NCBI RefSeq assembly: GCF_009687885.1
Contig: NZ_BLAF01000015.1
Coordinates: forward strand, 61,384 to 125,383
Source: Acrocarpospora pleiomorpha
GTDB lineage: Bacteria; Actinomycetota; Actinomycetes; Streptosporangiales; Streptosporangiaceae
Direction: 5' to 3'
Length of the DNA stretch: 64,000 nt
Part shown: positions 44,350 to 52,823 of the stretch, in pieces
Position numbering within the stretch: the stretch's first letter is position 1
Layout: each line of letters starts with the position of its first letter
Notes under the pieces: model-generated
What the model saw: only the letters and a program-made list of their open reading frames with translations
Told to the model about the DNA's origin: nothing
Databases searched by the model: none
Translations under genes and position numbers: made by a program

Positions 44350-45468
44350 TTATGTATCGAGAAGGTCGTCCAGGACGCGTGGGGCCAGGCCGAGCGCCGT
44401 GGTCATGCCGATGCCGGAGGTGACCGCGACCACGCGGACGCCGGGCATGGGGGAGGCGTTGAGGAAGGGGCGGTCGGCGGCGGCGTAGACGCCGCGCCAG
44501 CGTTCGCGCACGGTGAGGCGGGGGACGCCGAGCAGCCTGGCTGTCTCGGCGAGGATGTGCCGGTCGAGCTCGTCGGCGTTGAACGGGTCGAGCGTGGTGG
44601 CGTAGGCGTGGGTGTCCCCGATGGTGAGGTCGCCGTCCGGCCGCTGGGTGAACATGAGGTTCATCCCGATCTCGACCAGCGGTGAACTCTCGGCCGTGAG
44701 CCTGGCCTGGACGGCGGGCAGGCTCGGGCAGGCCGCGAAGCCGTCGTAACGCAGCATCGAGAAGCCGGTCAGCACGGCCGGGTCGATCTCGCGCCGGTGC
44801 GGGTCGGCGACGCGGAGCATGTGCAGGGCGCACCGGTGTACGCCGCTGTCCTCGGCCAGGCCGGGGAAGTGGCGGTCGACGTTGTGGCCCACCGCGACCA
44901 CCGTCTTCCCGGCGGTGATTTCGCCCCGGCTGGTGCCGATCAAGCCGGGTTCCAACGCGAGCACGGTCGTGTTCCAGTGGAAGCGCACGCCCTGGGCGGC
45001 CAGCCAGGAGGCGAGGGCGTGCGCGGCCTCGCGGGCGTCCACGCGCAGGTCCAGCGGGAACCACGCGCCGCCGGCGACGCCGGGTCCCGCGGGCACCCGG
45101 GCGGTCACCTCGTCCCGGCTCAGCAGGACGACCTGGTCGCCGCGCTCGGCCTGGAACTCCGCCAGCACGGCCAGCTCGTCCTCGGCCCTGGCGATGAGGA
45201 CGGTTCCGGTGTCGCGCAGCCAGAACCCGGCCTCCTTCGCCAGCTTGATCCAGGCGGTCCTGGCGTCCAGCGCGTACTCCAGGGCCTCGCCGGACTGCGC
45301 GGTGACGCAGCCGTGCCCGAAGTTGCGCACCGAGGCGCCGGTCGCGTGGCCGTCACGCTCCACGACGGCGACCGAGAGCCCGCGCGCGACGGCGTCCACC
45401 GCGTGCGCGAGCCCCACGATCCCCGCCCCGACGACCACCAGATCGGCCGAGCCGAGAGAACTTGTCAT
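44350..45468 (-). CDS. FAD-dependent oxidoreductase of phosphonate clusters (TIGR03364 type)
   Basis: 372 aa from ATG 45468. The FAD-binding motif LVVVGAGIVGLAHAVDAVA is at about 9-27, with VVERDG and the family-typical ASVRNFGHGCVTAQSGE. The DAO fold continues to GVRVVAVTSGIGMTTALGL at the C-terminus. From memory this is the TIGR03364 clade, found beside phosphonatase-like hydrolases in phosphonate operons, where it probably oxidises an aminophosphonate amine. Its start codon lies inside the palindrome 45460-45475, and a GntR gene is divergent. Its end converges with the methyltransferase gene. Confidence 0.85.
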   Translation of the reverse strand: MTSSLGSADLVVVGAGIVGLAHAVDAVARGLSVAVVERDGHATGASVRNFGHGCVTAQSGEALEYALDARTAWIKLAKEAGFWLRDTGTVLIARAEDELAVLAEFQAERGDQVVLLSRDEVTARVPAGPGVAGGAWFPLDLRVDAREAAHALASWLAAQGVRFHWNTTVLALEPGLIGTSRGEITAGKTVVAVGHNVDRHFPGLAEDSGVHRCALHMLRVADPHRREIDPAVLTGFSMLRYDGFAACPSLPAVQARLTAESSPLVEIGMNLMFTQRPDGDLTIGDTHAYATTLDPFNADELDRHILAETARLLGVPRLTVRERWRGVYAAADRPFLNASPMPGVRVVAVTSGIGMTTALGLAPRVLDDLLDT

Positions 45469-45602
45469 GACAAGTACGGTGCGGCCCTGCGCGCGGCATC
45501 GTCAACACAGCGTGGGCACATGTCACTGCATGTTTCTCTGCCTGTCACCCCGCGCGGATACCTTCCGGGCATGACCTGGCCACCTGTAATGTCAAGTGAC
45601 AT
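45460..45602. promoter_or_regulatory. Divergent control region with TGTCA palindromes
   Basis: ACTTGTCATGACAAGT (45460-45475, a perfect 16-bp palindrome) covers the start of the oxidoreductase gene. ATGTCA-AG-TGACAT (45589-45602) covers or precedes the GntR start. Further TGTCA half-sites lie between. These fit GntR-family operators and suggest one regulator controls both directions. Confidence 0.6.
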
Positions 45603-46353
45603 GGACCGGCCCCTGTACGAGCGCATCGCCGCCGAGATCCGCCACCAGATCGCCTCGGGTCGCCTCCCGGTCGGCGCGGCGCTCCCGTCGGAGTCCCAGC
45701 TATGCGAGCAGTGGGGCGCCTCCCGAGGCCCGGTACGGCAAGCGCTCGCCGCCCTGCGCGCGGAAGGCATTATCGGCGGCGGTCAGGGCAAACCCCCGGT
45801 GGTTCGCTCACAAGCGGTAACCCAGCCCTTCGAGACATTCCTCTCCTTCTCCCGCTGGGCGCACGACCTGGGCCGCACTCCGGGCCAGCGCACCCTGGAG
45901 ATCGCCAGACGCCCCGCGTCCCCCGAGGCGGCCGAAGCGCTGCGCGTTGCCAAGGGCGAACCGGTCGTCGAGCTGCTCAGACTTCGTTCCCTCGACGGAA
46001 CCCCCGCCATGATCGAGCGCACCACGTTCATCTGGTCGGTGGGCCGCCTGCTCTTCGACCACGACTGCGACTCGGGCTCGATCTTCGCCTTCCTCAGCGG
46101 TCAGGGCGTCGACCTGGCCCGCGGGCGGCACGTCTTCGACGCCGTCAACGCCGACGCGACCGATTCGGAGCTCCTGGAGATCCCGCCGGGCGCGGCCCTG
46201 CTGCGCGAGCGACGCCACACCTCCACGACCGCCGGTGAACCCCTCGAATACTCCGACGACCGTTACCGCCCCGACCTCGTCTCCTTCACCATCGAGAACT
46301 CCCAGCAGGCGGCCCGCCCCGCCCTGCTGCGCACCCAAGGACTCGTCTCATGA
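45601..46353 (+). CDS. GntR family transcriptional regulator (HutC/UTRA type)
   Basis: 250 aa from ATG 45601; ATG 45571 or 45589 would add up to ten residues and include the operator. The winged helix (about 1-70; YERIAAEIRHQIASGRLPVG; LCEQWGASRGPVRQALAAL) is followed by a UTRA ligand domain (about 85-245; SPEAAEALRVAKGEPVVEL). Its stop overlaps the phosphonatase-like gene. It most likely represses the oxidoreductase/hydrolase pair and releases on a phosphonate-derived ligand. Confidence 0.88.
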   Translation: MDRPLYERIAAEIRHQIASGRLPVGAALPSESQLCEQWGASRGPVRQALAALRAEGIIGGGQGKPPVVRSQAVTQPFETFLSFSRWAHDLGRTPGQRTLEIARRPASPEAAEALRVAKGEPVVELLRLRSLDGTPAMIERTTFIWSVGRLLFDHDCDSGSIFAFLSGQGVDLARGRHVFDAVNADATDSELLEIPPGAALLRERRHTSTTAGEPLEYSDDRYRPDLVSFTIENSQQAARPALLRTQGLVS

Positions 46354-46997
46354 TCGAACTCGTCGTCCTCGACATCGCCGGCACCACCATCGAGGAGCAC
46401 GGCTCCGTCTACGTCGCGCTGGCCGAGGCCGTGCGTGCCGCCGGTGGCGATCCCGCGCCGGCGGACATCGAACGCTGGATGGGGGCGGACAAGCGGGAGG
46501 CCATCGCGGCTCTGCTCGGTTCCGGCGAGCAGGTTGAGACGGTTTATGCGGATTTCCGGGCACATCTCGACGCCCTCTACGCCGAGCGTCCGCCGAGTCC
46601 GCTGCCCGGTGTGCCCGAAGCGATCGCGAGTCTTCGTTCGAATGGGATCAAAGTCGCGTTGACGACGGGTTTCGACAGGGATGTCACGGAGAGGCTGCTG
46701 GCGTCCGTCGGCTGGGACAAGGATGTGCTCGACGCCGTCATCTGTGTGGACGATGTTCCGGCTGGGCGCCCGGCGCCGTACATGATCTTCCGGGCCATGG
46801 AGGCCACCGGGGTGCACGATGTGCGGCGGGTTCTCACGGCGGGGGACACCACGCGGGACCTCGAGGCCGGGAGCAACGCTGGGGTGGGAATCGTCGTCGG
46901 CGTGCTCACCGGCGGGCAGGACTCCGCCACCCTGGCCGGGGCCCGGCACACGCATCTGCTGCCGAGCGTGGCGGGCATTCCCGATCTCCTCGCTTAG
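46350..46997 (+). CDS. Phosphonatase-like HAD hydrolase (TIGR03351 type)
   Basis: 215 aa from ATG 46350, overlapping the GntR stop (ATGA). The HAD nucleophile is Asp8 in VLDIAGTTIEEHG; the second Asp of ordinary phosphatases is Ala, as in phosphonatases. Motif II Thr (ALTTGFDRDV), Lys/Arg region (VPAGRPAPYMIF) and motif III (TAGDTTRDLEAG) follow. It resembles phosphonoacetaldehyde hydrolase but lacks certain cap features I could verify, so the C-P substrate is inferred. It pairs with the TIGR03364-type oxidoreductase. Confidence 0.86.
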   Translation: MIELVVLDIAGTTIEEHGSVYVALAEAVRAAGGDPAPADIERWMGADKREAIAALLGSGEQVETVYADFRAHLDALYAERPPSPLPGVPEAIASLRSNGIKVALTTGFDRDVTERLLASVGWDKDVLDAVICVDDVPAGRPAPYMIFRAMEATGVHDVRRVLTAGDTTRDLEAGSNAGVGIVVGVLTGGQDSATLAGARHTHLLPSVAGIPDLLA

Positions 46998-48055
46998 AGG
47001 CTGGCCACCTGCTGGCAGCCGCAGCCGGTGGGGGCGCGGTCGGCGGCGTGTTGGCCCGCGTTGCGGAAGATGGAGGCGCCGCCGGTGGAGTTCGAGAGGG
47101 CGTCGGCGGCGAGGATGACCGCCGCGGCCGTATACGCCGAACGTTCGTGGGGGAAGTGTTTCTCGTTGACGAATTGCCAGCCGGTCCAGTAGGAGCCGTC
47201 GTCGTGGCGTAAGTGCTGCATGTCGGCGAAGAGTTCCAGGGCTCGGTCGCGGTCGCCGAGGGCGTCCAGGGCCAGCACGAGTTCGCAGGACTCCGCGCCC
47301 GTCACCCACGGCTGGTCGGAGACGCAGAGGATGCCCAGGCCGGGCACCACGAAGACGCCCCATTCGTCGTCGATGCGCTGGTGAGCCTGGGAGCCGCGGA
47401 CCGCGCCGCCGAGGACGGGGTAGTACCAGTCCATGGAGAATCGGCTTTTGTCGGTGAAGGCTTCGGGGTGTTCGCGGAGGACGTGGCCGAGGTGGTCGGC
47501 GGCCAGTTCCCATTCGGGGCGTGGGTCGTTCAGGCGTTCGGCCAGGGCGACGCCGCAGCGCAGGCCCTGGTAGACCGAGGAACAACCGGTCAGCAACGCG
47601 TATGGCGCAGGATTTCCGTGTATGTCGCGTTCCCAGACGATTTCGCCGCGGCGGGTCTGCAGGCCGACCACGAAGTCCAGGGCGGCGGCGACCACCGGCC
47701 ACATCGCGCGGGCGAACGTCTCGTCGCCGGTTACCAGCAGGTCATGCCAGACCCCGACGGCTACGTACGCGGCGTGGTTGGACTCGCCGCCCGCCTCTAC
47801 GGCGACCCCGTCGCGGAGTTTCATCGGCCATGAGCCGTCCGGGCGCTGGTGCCGTACGAGCCAGTCGAAGCCCTTCCTGGCCTGGGCCCGCAGGCCCGCG
47901 ACGGTGAGCGCCATCAGGCATTCCACGTGATTCCAGGCGTCCACGTGGCCTTCAGGCCACGGGATGCCGCCGTCGGCGTCCTGGATGGCCGCGATGCTCT
48001 CCGCCGTCCGCCGCACCTGCTCAGCGCTCATCACGCCGGGTACGGCCGGGATCAT
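46994..48055 (-). CDS. Prenyltransferase/squalene-cyclase fold protein
   Basis: 353 aa from ATG 48055, overlapping the methyltransferase stop. Repeated QDADGGIPWPEGH, HQRPDGSWPMKL and HDDGSYWTGW (QW-like) motifs suggest an (alpha/alpha)6 barrel like squalene-hopene cyclase or prenyltransferase beta chains, but much shorter than a cyclase and without a DxDD catalytic motif. The C-terminal tail CGCQQVASL is Cys-rich. It is third in an operon with a glycosyltransferase and methyltransferase, so a glycosylated lipid or polyketide product is possible. The true reaction is unknown. Confidence 0.75.
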   Translation of the reverse strand: MIPAVPGVMSAEQVRRTAESIAAIQDADGGIPWPEGHVDAWNHVECLMALTVAGLRAQARKGFDWLVRHQRPDGSWPMKLRDGVAVEAGGESNHAAYVAVGVWHDLLVTGDETFARAMWPVVAAALDFVVGLQTRRGEIVWERDIHGNPAPYALLTGCSSVYQGLRCGVALAERLNDPRPEWELAADHLGHVLREHPEAFTDKSRFSMDWYYPVLGGAVRGSQAHQRIDDEWGVFVVPGLGILCVSDQPWVTGAESCELVLALDALGDRDRALELFADMQHLRHDDGSYWTGWQFVNEKHFPHERSAYTAAAVILAADALSNSTGGASIFRNAGQHAADRAPTGCGCQQVASL

Positions 48056-48765
48056 GCCGGTTTCCGGCCGTAGACCACCACACTCTTACCGATCAGCGGA
48101 TTGAGCACGGCTTCGGCGATCCGGGTCACCGCGGGCCGCTTCATGATGTCCCACACCAGCAACTCGTGGTACGCCTTCGCCAGCGGATTCCGGTCGTCGT
48201 TCACCCCGACCGCGCACTTAAGCCACCAGTACGGCGTGTGCAGCCCGTGCGCGTGATGATGCCCCCCGACCTCGAGCCCGGACGACTTCAACTTCGCCCG
48301 CAACTCAGCCAACGTATAAATCCGGATATGTCCCCCGGGGGCGGTGTGGTAGTCCTCCGACAACGCCCAGCACACCCGCTCCGGCAGGAAGCTCGGCACG
48401 GTCACCGCCACCTGACCGCCCGGCTTCAGCACCCGGACGATCTCCGCCATCGCCGCCAGGTCATCCGGAATGTGCTCCAGCACCTCCGAGGCGATCACCT
48501 GATCGAAGTACGCGTCCGGAAACGGCATGTCCAGCGCGTCCCCGACCACGGTCTCCGCCCGCGCGCCGGCCGGGATCTCGCCCTCCTTGTCCATGGCGGC
48601 GAACATCGCGGCCACGCTCTCCATCTCACCCGCGTCCTGGTCGAACGCGACCACGTCGGCCCCCCGGCGCAGCACCTCGAAGGCGTGCCTGCCGCCGCCC
48701 GCGCCCAGGTCCAGGACACGATCTCCCGGCCCCACCGGCAGCTTGTCGAAGTCGACGGTCAGCAC
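48052..48765 (-). CDS. Class I SAM-dependent methyltransferase
   Basis: 237 aa from GTG 48765. SAM motif I VLDLGAGGGRHAFEVL (about 18-33), then VVAFDQDAGEM, GDALDMPFPDAYFD and SEVLEHIPDDLAAM, the standard Methyltransf_11 core; the C-terminus is longer (HHHAHGLHTPYWWLKC) and may bind substrate. It overlaps the downstream prenyltransferase-fold gene and follows the glycosyltransferase by 37 bp. It probably methylates the sugar or lipid handled by this operon. Confidence 0.86.
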   Translation of the reverse strand: MLTVDFDKLPVGPGDRVLDLGAGGGRHAFEVLRRGADVVAFDQDAGEMESVAAMFAAMDKEGEIPAGARAETVVGDALDMPFPDAYFDQVIASEVLEHIPDDLAAMAEIVRVLKPGGQVAVTVPSFLPERVCWALSEDYHTAPGGHIRIYTLAELRAKLKSSGLEVGGHHHAHGLHTPYWWLKCAVGVNDDRNPLAKAYHELLVWDIMKRPAVTRIAEAVLNPLIGKSVVVYGRKPA

Positions 48766-48802
48766 GCGAATCCTCCCATCGCTAATCCTCCATATTGATG
48801 TG

Positions 48803-50032
48803 TCAACGAGCGGAGATGGCCTCGCGGTAGGCCTCCACGGTGCGCTGGGCGACGACCGGCCAGGCGTACCGTTCCATCACCCGGTCATAGCCGCGCTTGC
48901 CGACGGCCGCCCGCTCCTCGGGCGAGTCGTGCAGCCGCAGCAGCACCGCCGCCAGCTCCTCGGGATCGCCCGGCGCGACCTGTACGGCGGCGTCCCCGAC
49001 CACTTCCGGCAGCGCGCCCGTACGGGAGGCCACCAGCGGCGTGCCGCAGGCCATGTGCTCCACGGCGGGCAACGAGAAGCCCTCGTACAGGGAGGGCACC
49101 ACCGAGATCTCGGAGGTCGCGATCAGCTCGGCCAGTTCGGTGTCGGAGATCCCGTGCACGAACCGCACCCGATCCTGCAGCGACAGCTCGGTGACCAGCT
49201 TCTCGGTCGGGCCGCCCGGCGTCGGGCGGCTCACCACGGTGAGGTTCACGTCCCTCTCGGTGGCCAGCTTGGCGACGCCGCGCAGCAGCGTGGCGACCCC
49301 CTTCATCGGGGAGTCCGCGCTGGCCACGGCGACGATCGAGCCGCGCCGTTTGGGCAGGTCCGGGCGCGGATGGAAGAAGCGGGTGTCCACGCCGAGCGGG
49401 ATCAGGCGCATGTTCGCCTGCGGCACGTGGAAGTCGCGGTGGATGTCGGCCAGGGAGGATTCGCTCACCGTGAGGATCGGGCTCAGCCGGGGGGCGACAC
49501 GCGCCTGCATCCGGACGAAGCCGTACCAGCGGCGCATGGAGAGCTTCTTCCATCGTTTCGCGGCCTTGAGCTCGATCCGGCGGTCCACGCTGATCGGGTG
49601 GTGGATGGTGCCGACCACGGGGAAGAGCTTCTGGATGCCGAGCACGCCGTAGCCGAGGGTCTGGTTGTCCTGGACGACGTCGAAGTCGCCGACCCGCTTC
49701 TTGAGCTCGCGGTGGGCGCGGAGGCTGAAGGTGAGCGGCTCGGGGAATCCGGCGGTCCACATGGTGGCGACTTCCAGGACGTCGATCCAGTCCCGGAACT
49801 CCTTCAGCGGAGGGGTGCGAAAGGGGTCGTCGTCGTTGTACAGGTCCAGGCTGGGGATCTTGTTGAGGATGACGCCCTCGTCCAGTTCCGGGTAAGGCTG
49901 GCCGGAGAAGACCTCGACATGGTGGCCCAGGGCGATGAGTTCGCGGCTTATGTGCCGGAGATAGACCCCCTGGCCGCCGCAGGTGGGCTTGCTGCGATAG
50001 GACAGCAGCGCGACGCGCAGCCTCTCCGCCAA
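48803..50032 (-). CDS. Glycosyltransferase family 4 protein
   Basis: 409 aa from TTG 50032 (AAGGGG seven bases upstream), chosen so that the Rossmann strand RLRVALLSYRSKPTCGGQG opens the protein. The N-domain has GGQGVYLRHISRELIALGH. The C-domain (about 200-405) carries the GT-B nucleotide-sugar site: PSLYEGFSLPAVEHMACGTP with the E-x7-E pattern. It transfers a sugar from a nucleotide donor, likely mannose-type, to an acceptor. It is divergent from gmd, which makes a GDP-6-deoxyhexose precursor, a sensible donor supply. Confidence 0.88.
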   Translation of the reverse strand: MAERLRVALLSYRSKPTCGGQGVYLRHISRELIALGHHVEVFSGQPYPELDEGVILNKIPSLDLYNDDDPFRTPPLKEFRDWIDVLEVATMWTAGFPEPLTFSLRAHRELKKRVGDFDVVQDNQTLGYGVLGIQKLFPVVGTIHHPISVDRRIELKAAKRWKKLSMRRWYGFVRMQARVAPRLSPILTVSESSLADIHRDFHVPQANMRLIPLGVDTRFFHPRPDLPKRRGSIVAVASADSPMKGVATLLRGVAKLATERDVNLTVVSRPTPGGPTEKLVTELSLQDRVRFVHGISDTELAELIATSEISVVPSLYEGFSLPAVEHMACGTPLVASRTGALPEVVGDAAVQVAPGDPEELAAVLLRLHDSPEERAAVGKRGYDRVMERYAWPVVAQRTVEAYREAISAR

Positions 50033-50195
50033 GGGAGCACCCCTTTCCGGCCCCGGTCCGGGGCGCCACAAAGATGACCTTAGCTCCCATTTGCGGTGGA
50101 GGGTGCTAGGTAAGGAGACCTTGTCTCTTTCGTCGTCCCTCGCTGTCACATTTGTGCTGTCACCTTGGAAAGCAGCCTAGCCGAACATGGTTCGG

Positions 50196-50209
50196 TGGAA
50201 CACGTTCTA
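50196..50209. promoter_or_regulatory. KstR-like box between the glycosyltransferase and gmd genes
   Basis: TGGAACACGTTCTA fits TnnAACnnGTTnnA. It lies 66 bp upstream of gmd and about 160 bp from the divergent glycosyltransferase start. The match may be chance, but its core GAACACGTT is the same as in the two other boxes. Confidence 0.4.
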
Positions 50210-50274
50210 CCCCGGGATGGCGCTCGGATAGGGGCAGGGCGGTACATTCGGTACAACATCAGCAGAGGGAGGGC

Positions 50275-51279
50275 GTGTTGGCCAAGCGTGCGCTGATCAC
50301 GGGAATTACCGGTCAGGACGGGTCCTACCTCGCCGAATACCTGCTGTCGGAGGGATACGAGGTCTGGGGTCTCGTCCGTGGCCAGGCCAACCCGCGCGTC
50401 TCTCGCCTGCGCCGCCGGCTCGGCGACGTCCAGGTCGTCCGCGGTGACCTGCTCGACCAGGGTTCGCTCATCTCCGCCGTCGAACGCGTGCGGCCTGACG
50501 AGGTCTACAACCTGGGCGCGATCTCGTTCGTCCCCATGTCCTGGGAACAGGCCGAACTGACCGCCGAGGTCACCGGCATGGGCGTGCTTCGCATGCTGGA
50601 GGCGATCCGCGTCATCAGCGGAGCTTCGTCCATCCGCTTCTACCAGGCCTCCTCTTCCGAGATGTTCGGGCAGGTACGAGAGACCCCGCAGACCGAGCGG
50701 ACTCCGTTCCACCCGCGCTCGCCCTATGGCGTGGCCAAGGCATATGGCCACTTCCTCACCCAGAACTACCGCGAGTCGTACGGCATGTTCGCCGTGTCCG
50801 GCATCCTGTTCAACCACGAATCTCCCCGCCGGGGCGCGGAATTTGTGACCCGCAAGGTCTCGCTGGGGGTGGCCCGTATCAAGCTCGGCCTGGCCGGCGA
50901 GCTCCGGCTGGGCAATCTGGAAGCCCGCCGCGACTGGGGTTACGCGGGCGATTACGTGCGGGCCATGCACATGATGCTCACCGCCGACAGGCCCGAGGAC
51001 TATGTCATCGGCACCGGCCGGACCCACTCCGTGCGCGAGCTCATCGAAGCGGCCTTCACGGCGGCCGGTCTCACCTGGCAGGACTACGTCATCGCCGACC
51101 AGTCGCTGCATCGGCCCGCCGAGGTCGATCTGCTGTGCGCCGACCCCAAGAAGGCCCGCACTCAGCTCGGGTGGGAGCCGACCGTGTCCTTCGAGGAACT
51201 CGTCGCGATGATGGTCGAAGCCGATCTCCGCCTGCTCTCCGATGGCGGTGATCCCGACCAGGACAGTTCCTGGCCGTAG
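50275..51279 (+). CDS. gmd: GDP-mannose 4,6-dehydratase
   Basis: 334 aa from GTG 50275 with GAGGGAGG upstream; TTG 50278 is equally possible. NADP motif ALITGITGQDGSYLAEYLL (about 6-24) is diagnostic for Gmd, followed by the catalytic Ser/Thr region YQASSSEMFGQV and SPYGVAKAYGHF with Tyr and Lys. The later NHESPRRGAEFVTRKV segment also fits. The enzyme makes GDP-4-keto-6-deoxy-mannose, precursor of GDP-fucose, rhamnose or perosamine. No epimerase/reductase follows, so the final sugar is open. It is divergent from a GT/methyltransferase operon. Confidence 0.92.
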   Translation: MLAKRALITGITGQDGSYLAEYLLSEGYEVWGLVRGQANPRVSRLRRRLGDVQVVRGDLLDQGSLISAVERVRPDEVYNLGAISFVPMSWEQAELTAEVTGMGVLRMLEAIRVISGASSIRFYQASSSEMFGQVRETPQTERTPFHPRSPYGVAKAYGHFLTQNYRESYGMFAVSGILFNHESPRRGAEFVTRKVSLGVARIKLGLAGELRLGNLEARRDWGYAGDYVRAMHMMLTADRPEDYVIGTGRTHSVRELIEAAFTAAGLTWQDYVIADQSLHRPAEVDLLCADPKKARTQLGWEPTVSFEELVAMMVEADLRLLSDGGDPDQDSSWP

Positions 51280-51360
51280 AAATTTCCTCGGTTGGGGGAA
51301 ACAGGGCGCGATTCTCCGACACGTACGGAGAGAAGGAGTCCCCCAACGAGAGGGAGCGGC

Positions 51361-51918
51361 GTGGGTTCCCCTGACCTCAAGCAGCGCTTCGAGGAGATCT
51401 ACACCGCGCACTATCCGGACATTCTTGCCTATCTCCGGCGGCGTACCAGCTCTCCGGACGACGCGGCCGACGCGTTGGCGGAGACCTTCGCCACCGCCTG
51501 GCGCCGGGTGGCGGACATTCCGGGCGGGGCGCGAGCCCGCCTGTGGTTGTACGGCGTCGCCCGGCGTGTCCTGGCCAACGGCAGGCGCGCCGAATCCCGC
51601 CGCAGCGAGCTTGTCGAACGGCTCAGCGCGCAGCTCGCCCTCTGGGGTGACGCGGTAGATCAATCCGGCGTGGACGACCTCGACAGCGTGCGCGCGGCCT
51701 TCAAACGGCTCAATCCCGACGATCGGGAGGTGCTCTCCCTGGCCACCTGGGAGGAGCTGGGCTCCCAGGAGATCGCGACGGTGCTCGGCTGTTCACGGGG
51801 CGCGGCCCGGCTGCGGCTGCACCGCGCCCGGAAACGCCTGGCTGTCGAGTTACGCGCCGCCGGTCTCTCCCAGTATGGCCCGCGCGCGATCGCACTCACG
51901 AAAGGTAAGAGCGGATGA
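51361..51918 (+). CDS. ECF-type RNA polymerase sigma factor
   Basis: 185 aa from GTG 51361 (AGGGAG upstream). Sigma region 2 is about 8-75 (FEEIYTAHYPDILAYLRRR; LAETFATAWRRV) and region 4 about 110-165 (LNPDDREVLSLATWEELGSQ; EIATVLGCSRGAARLRLHRA). No extra C-terminal domain is visible. It would direct RNA polymerase to a small regulon, probably including its own promoter. Its stop overlaps the next gene (ATGA), which encodes a single-pass membrane protein likely to be its regulator. Confidence 0.88.
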   Translation: MGSPDLKQRFEEIYTAHYPDILAYLRRRTSSPDDAADALAETFATAWRRVADIPGGARARLWLYGVARRVLANGRRAESRRSELVERLSAQLALWGDAVDQSGVDDLDSVRAAFKRLNPDDREVLSLATWEELGSQEIATVLGCSRGAARLRLHRARKRLAVELRAAGLSQYGPRAIALTKGKSG

Positions 51919-52823
51919 ACGACGCCGACCGCACCGTCCACCGGTTGGTCGCCGCCATCGCCCCCGATCCCGGTCCTGGCCTGACGCCGCTCGCCCGGGA
52001 GCTGTTCGAGGAGATCACCGCGGAGCCGATACCGGCGAGGGCCCGGTGGTCCTTGGCGACCCTGTGGCCGCGCCGGTGGTTCGCCGTGCCGGTCGTCGCC
52101 GTGCTGGCCGTGGGGACGGTCGTGCTGGGCTGGGTCTTCCCGGCCGTCCTCGGCGTCGGCCCGACCCCGGCCTCGGCTCTGGACATCAGGCCCGCGGGAA
52201 ATTTCTACATCGTCACGGTGCGGGACATCTTCGCGGATCCGGACGTGTACCGGTCCGAGCTTGCCTCGCGTGGCCTGGACATCACGCTCATTCTCCTGCC
52301 CGCCGCCCCGGAGGATGTGGACGCCGTCATCGTCGCCAACGACGACCCGCGCCGCAAGGGGAAGTTCTCCTTTTCTGACGGCGGCATCGGGACCGTCGAG
52401 AAACCCGGCTTCTGCGGACGCTGGGCCGGCTGTCCGATCGGCCTGAAGATTCCTGTCGGGTATCCGTACAAGACGAGGATCCTGCTAGGCCGGGAAGCCC
52501 GTCGCGGGGAGCGGATACAGATGGTGCAAAGCGACGTCAGGCCACTTGAAGTGGCCGGCGAGCCCTTCTACTGCCTCGACTACTACAACAAGCCCGTCTC
52601 GGAGATCCGGAACATGCTCCTGGTGCAAGGTGTGACGATTGAGCCGGAGTTCGTCTACACCTTCAAGGAGAAGGCCATGGACATCCGCCCATCGGCCCCC
52701 GATGACTGGTATGTCCACAATGGCGCCATAACCCGAGGGGGGAGACCGTACCTCTTCGTTGGCGCGACGCCGTATGCGATACCTCCCGGACGCAGGATTA
52801 TCGATGGCTGCCCCGCCGGTTAG
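51915..52823 (+). CDS. Single-pass membrane protein, possible anti-sigma partner
   Basis: 302 aa from ATG 51915, overlapping the sigma gene stop. The N-terminal ~48 residues are cytosolic and helical (LTPLARELFEEITAEPI); one transmembrane segment follows at about 54-80 (WFAVPVVAVLAVGTVVLGWV), then an extracytoplasmic domain of ~220 residues with three cysteines (FCGRWAGC and FYCLDYY). There is no HxxxCxxC zinc anti-sigma motif, so if it binds the sigma factor it does so differently. The gene ends four bases into the convergent P450 gene. Family not recognised. Confidence 0.75.
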   Translation: MNDADRTVHRLVAAIAPDPGPGLTPLARELFEEITAEPIPARARWSLATLWPRRWFAVPVVAVLAVGTVVLGWVFPAVLGVGPTPASALDIRPAGNFYIVTVRDIFADPDVYRSELASRGLDITLILLPAAPEDVDAVIVANDDPRRKGKFSFSDGGIGTVEKPGFCGRWAGCPIGLKIPVGYPYKTRILLGREARRGERIQMVQSDVRPLEVAGEPFYCLDYYNKPVSEIRNMLLVQGVTIEPEFVYTFKEKAMDIRPSAPDDWYVHNGAITRGGRPYLFVGATPYAIPPGRRIIDGCPAG

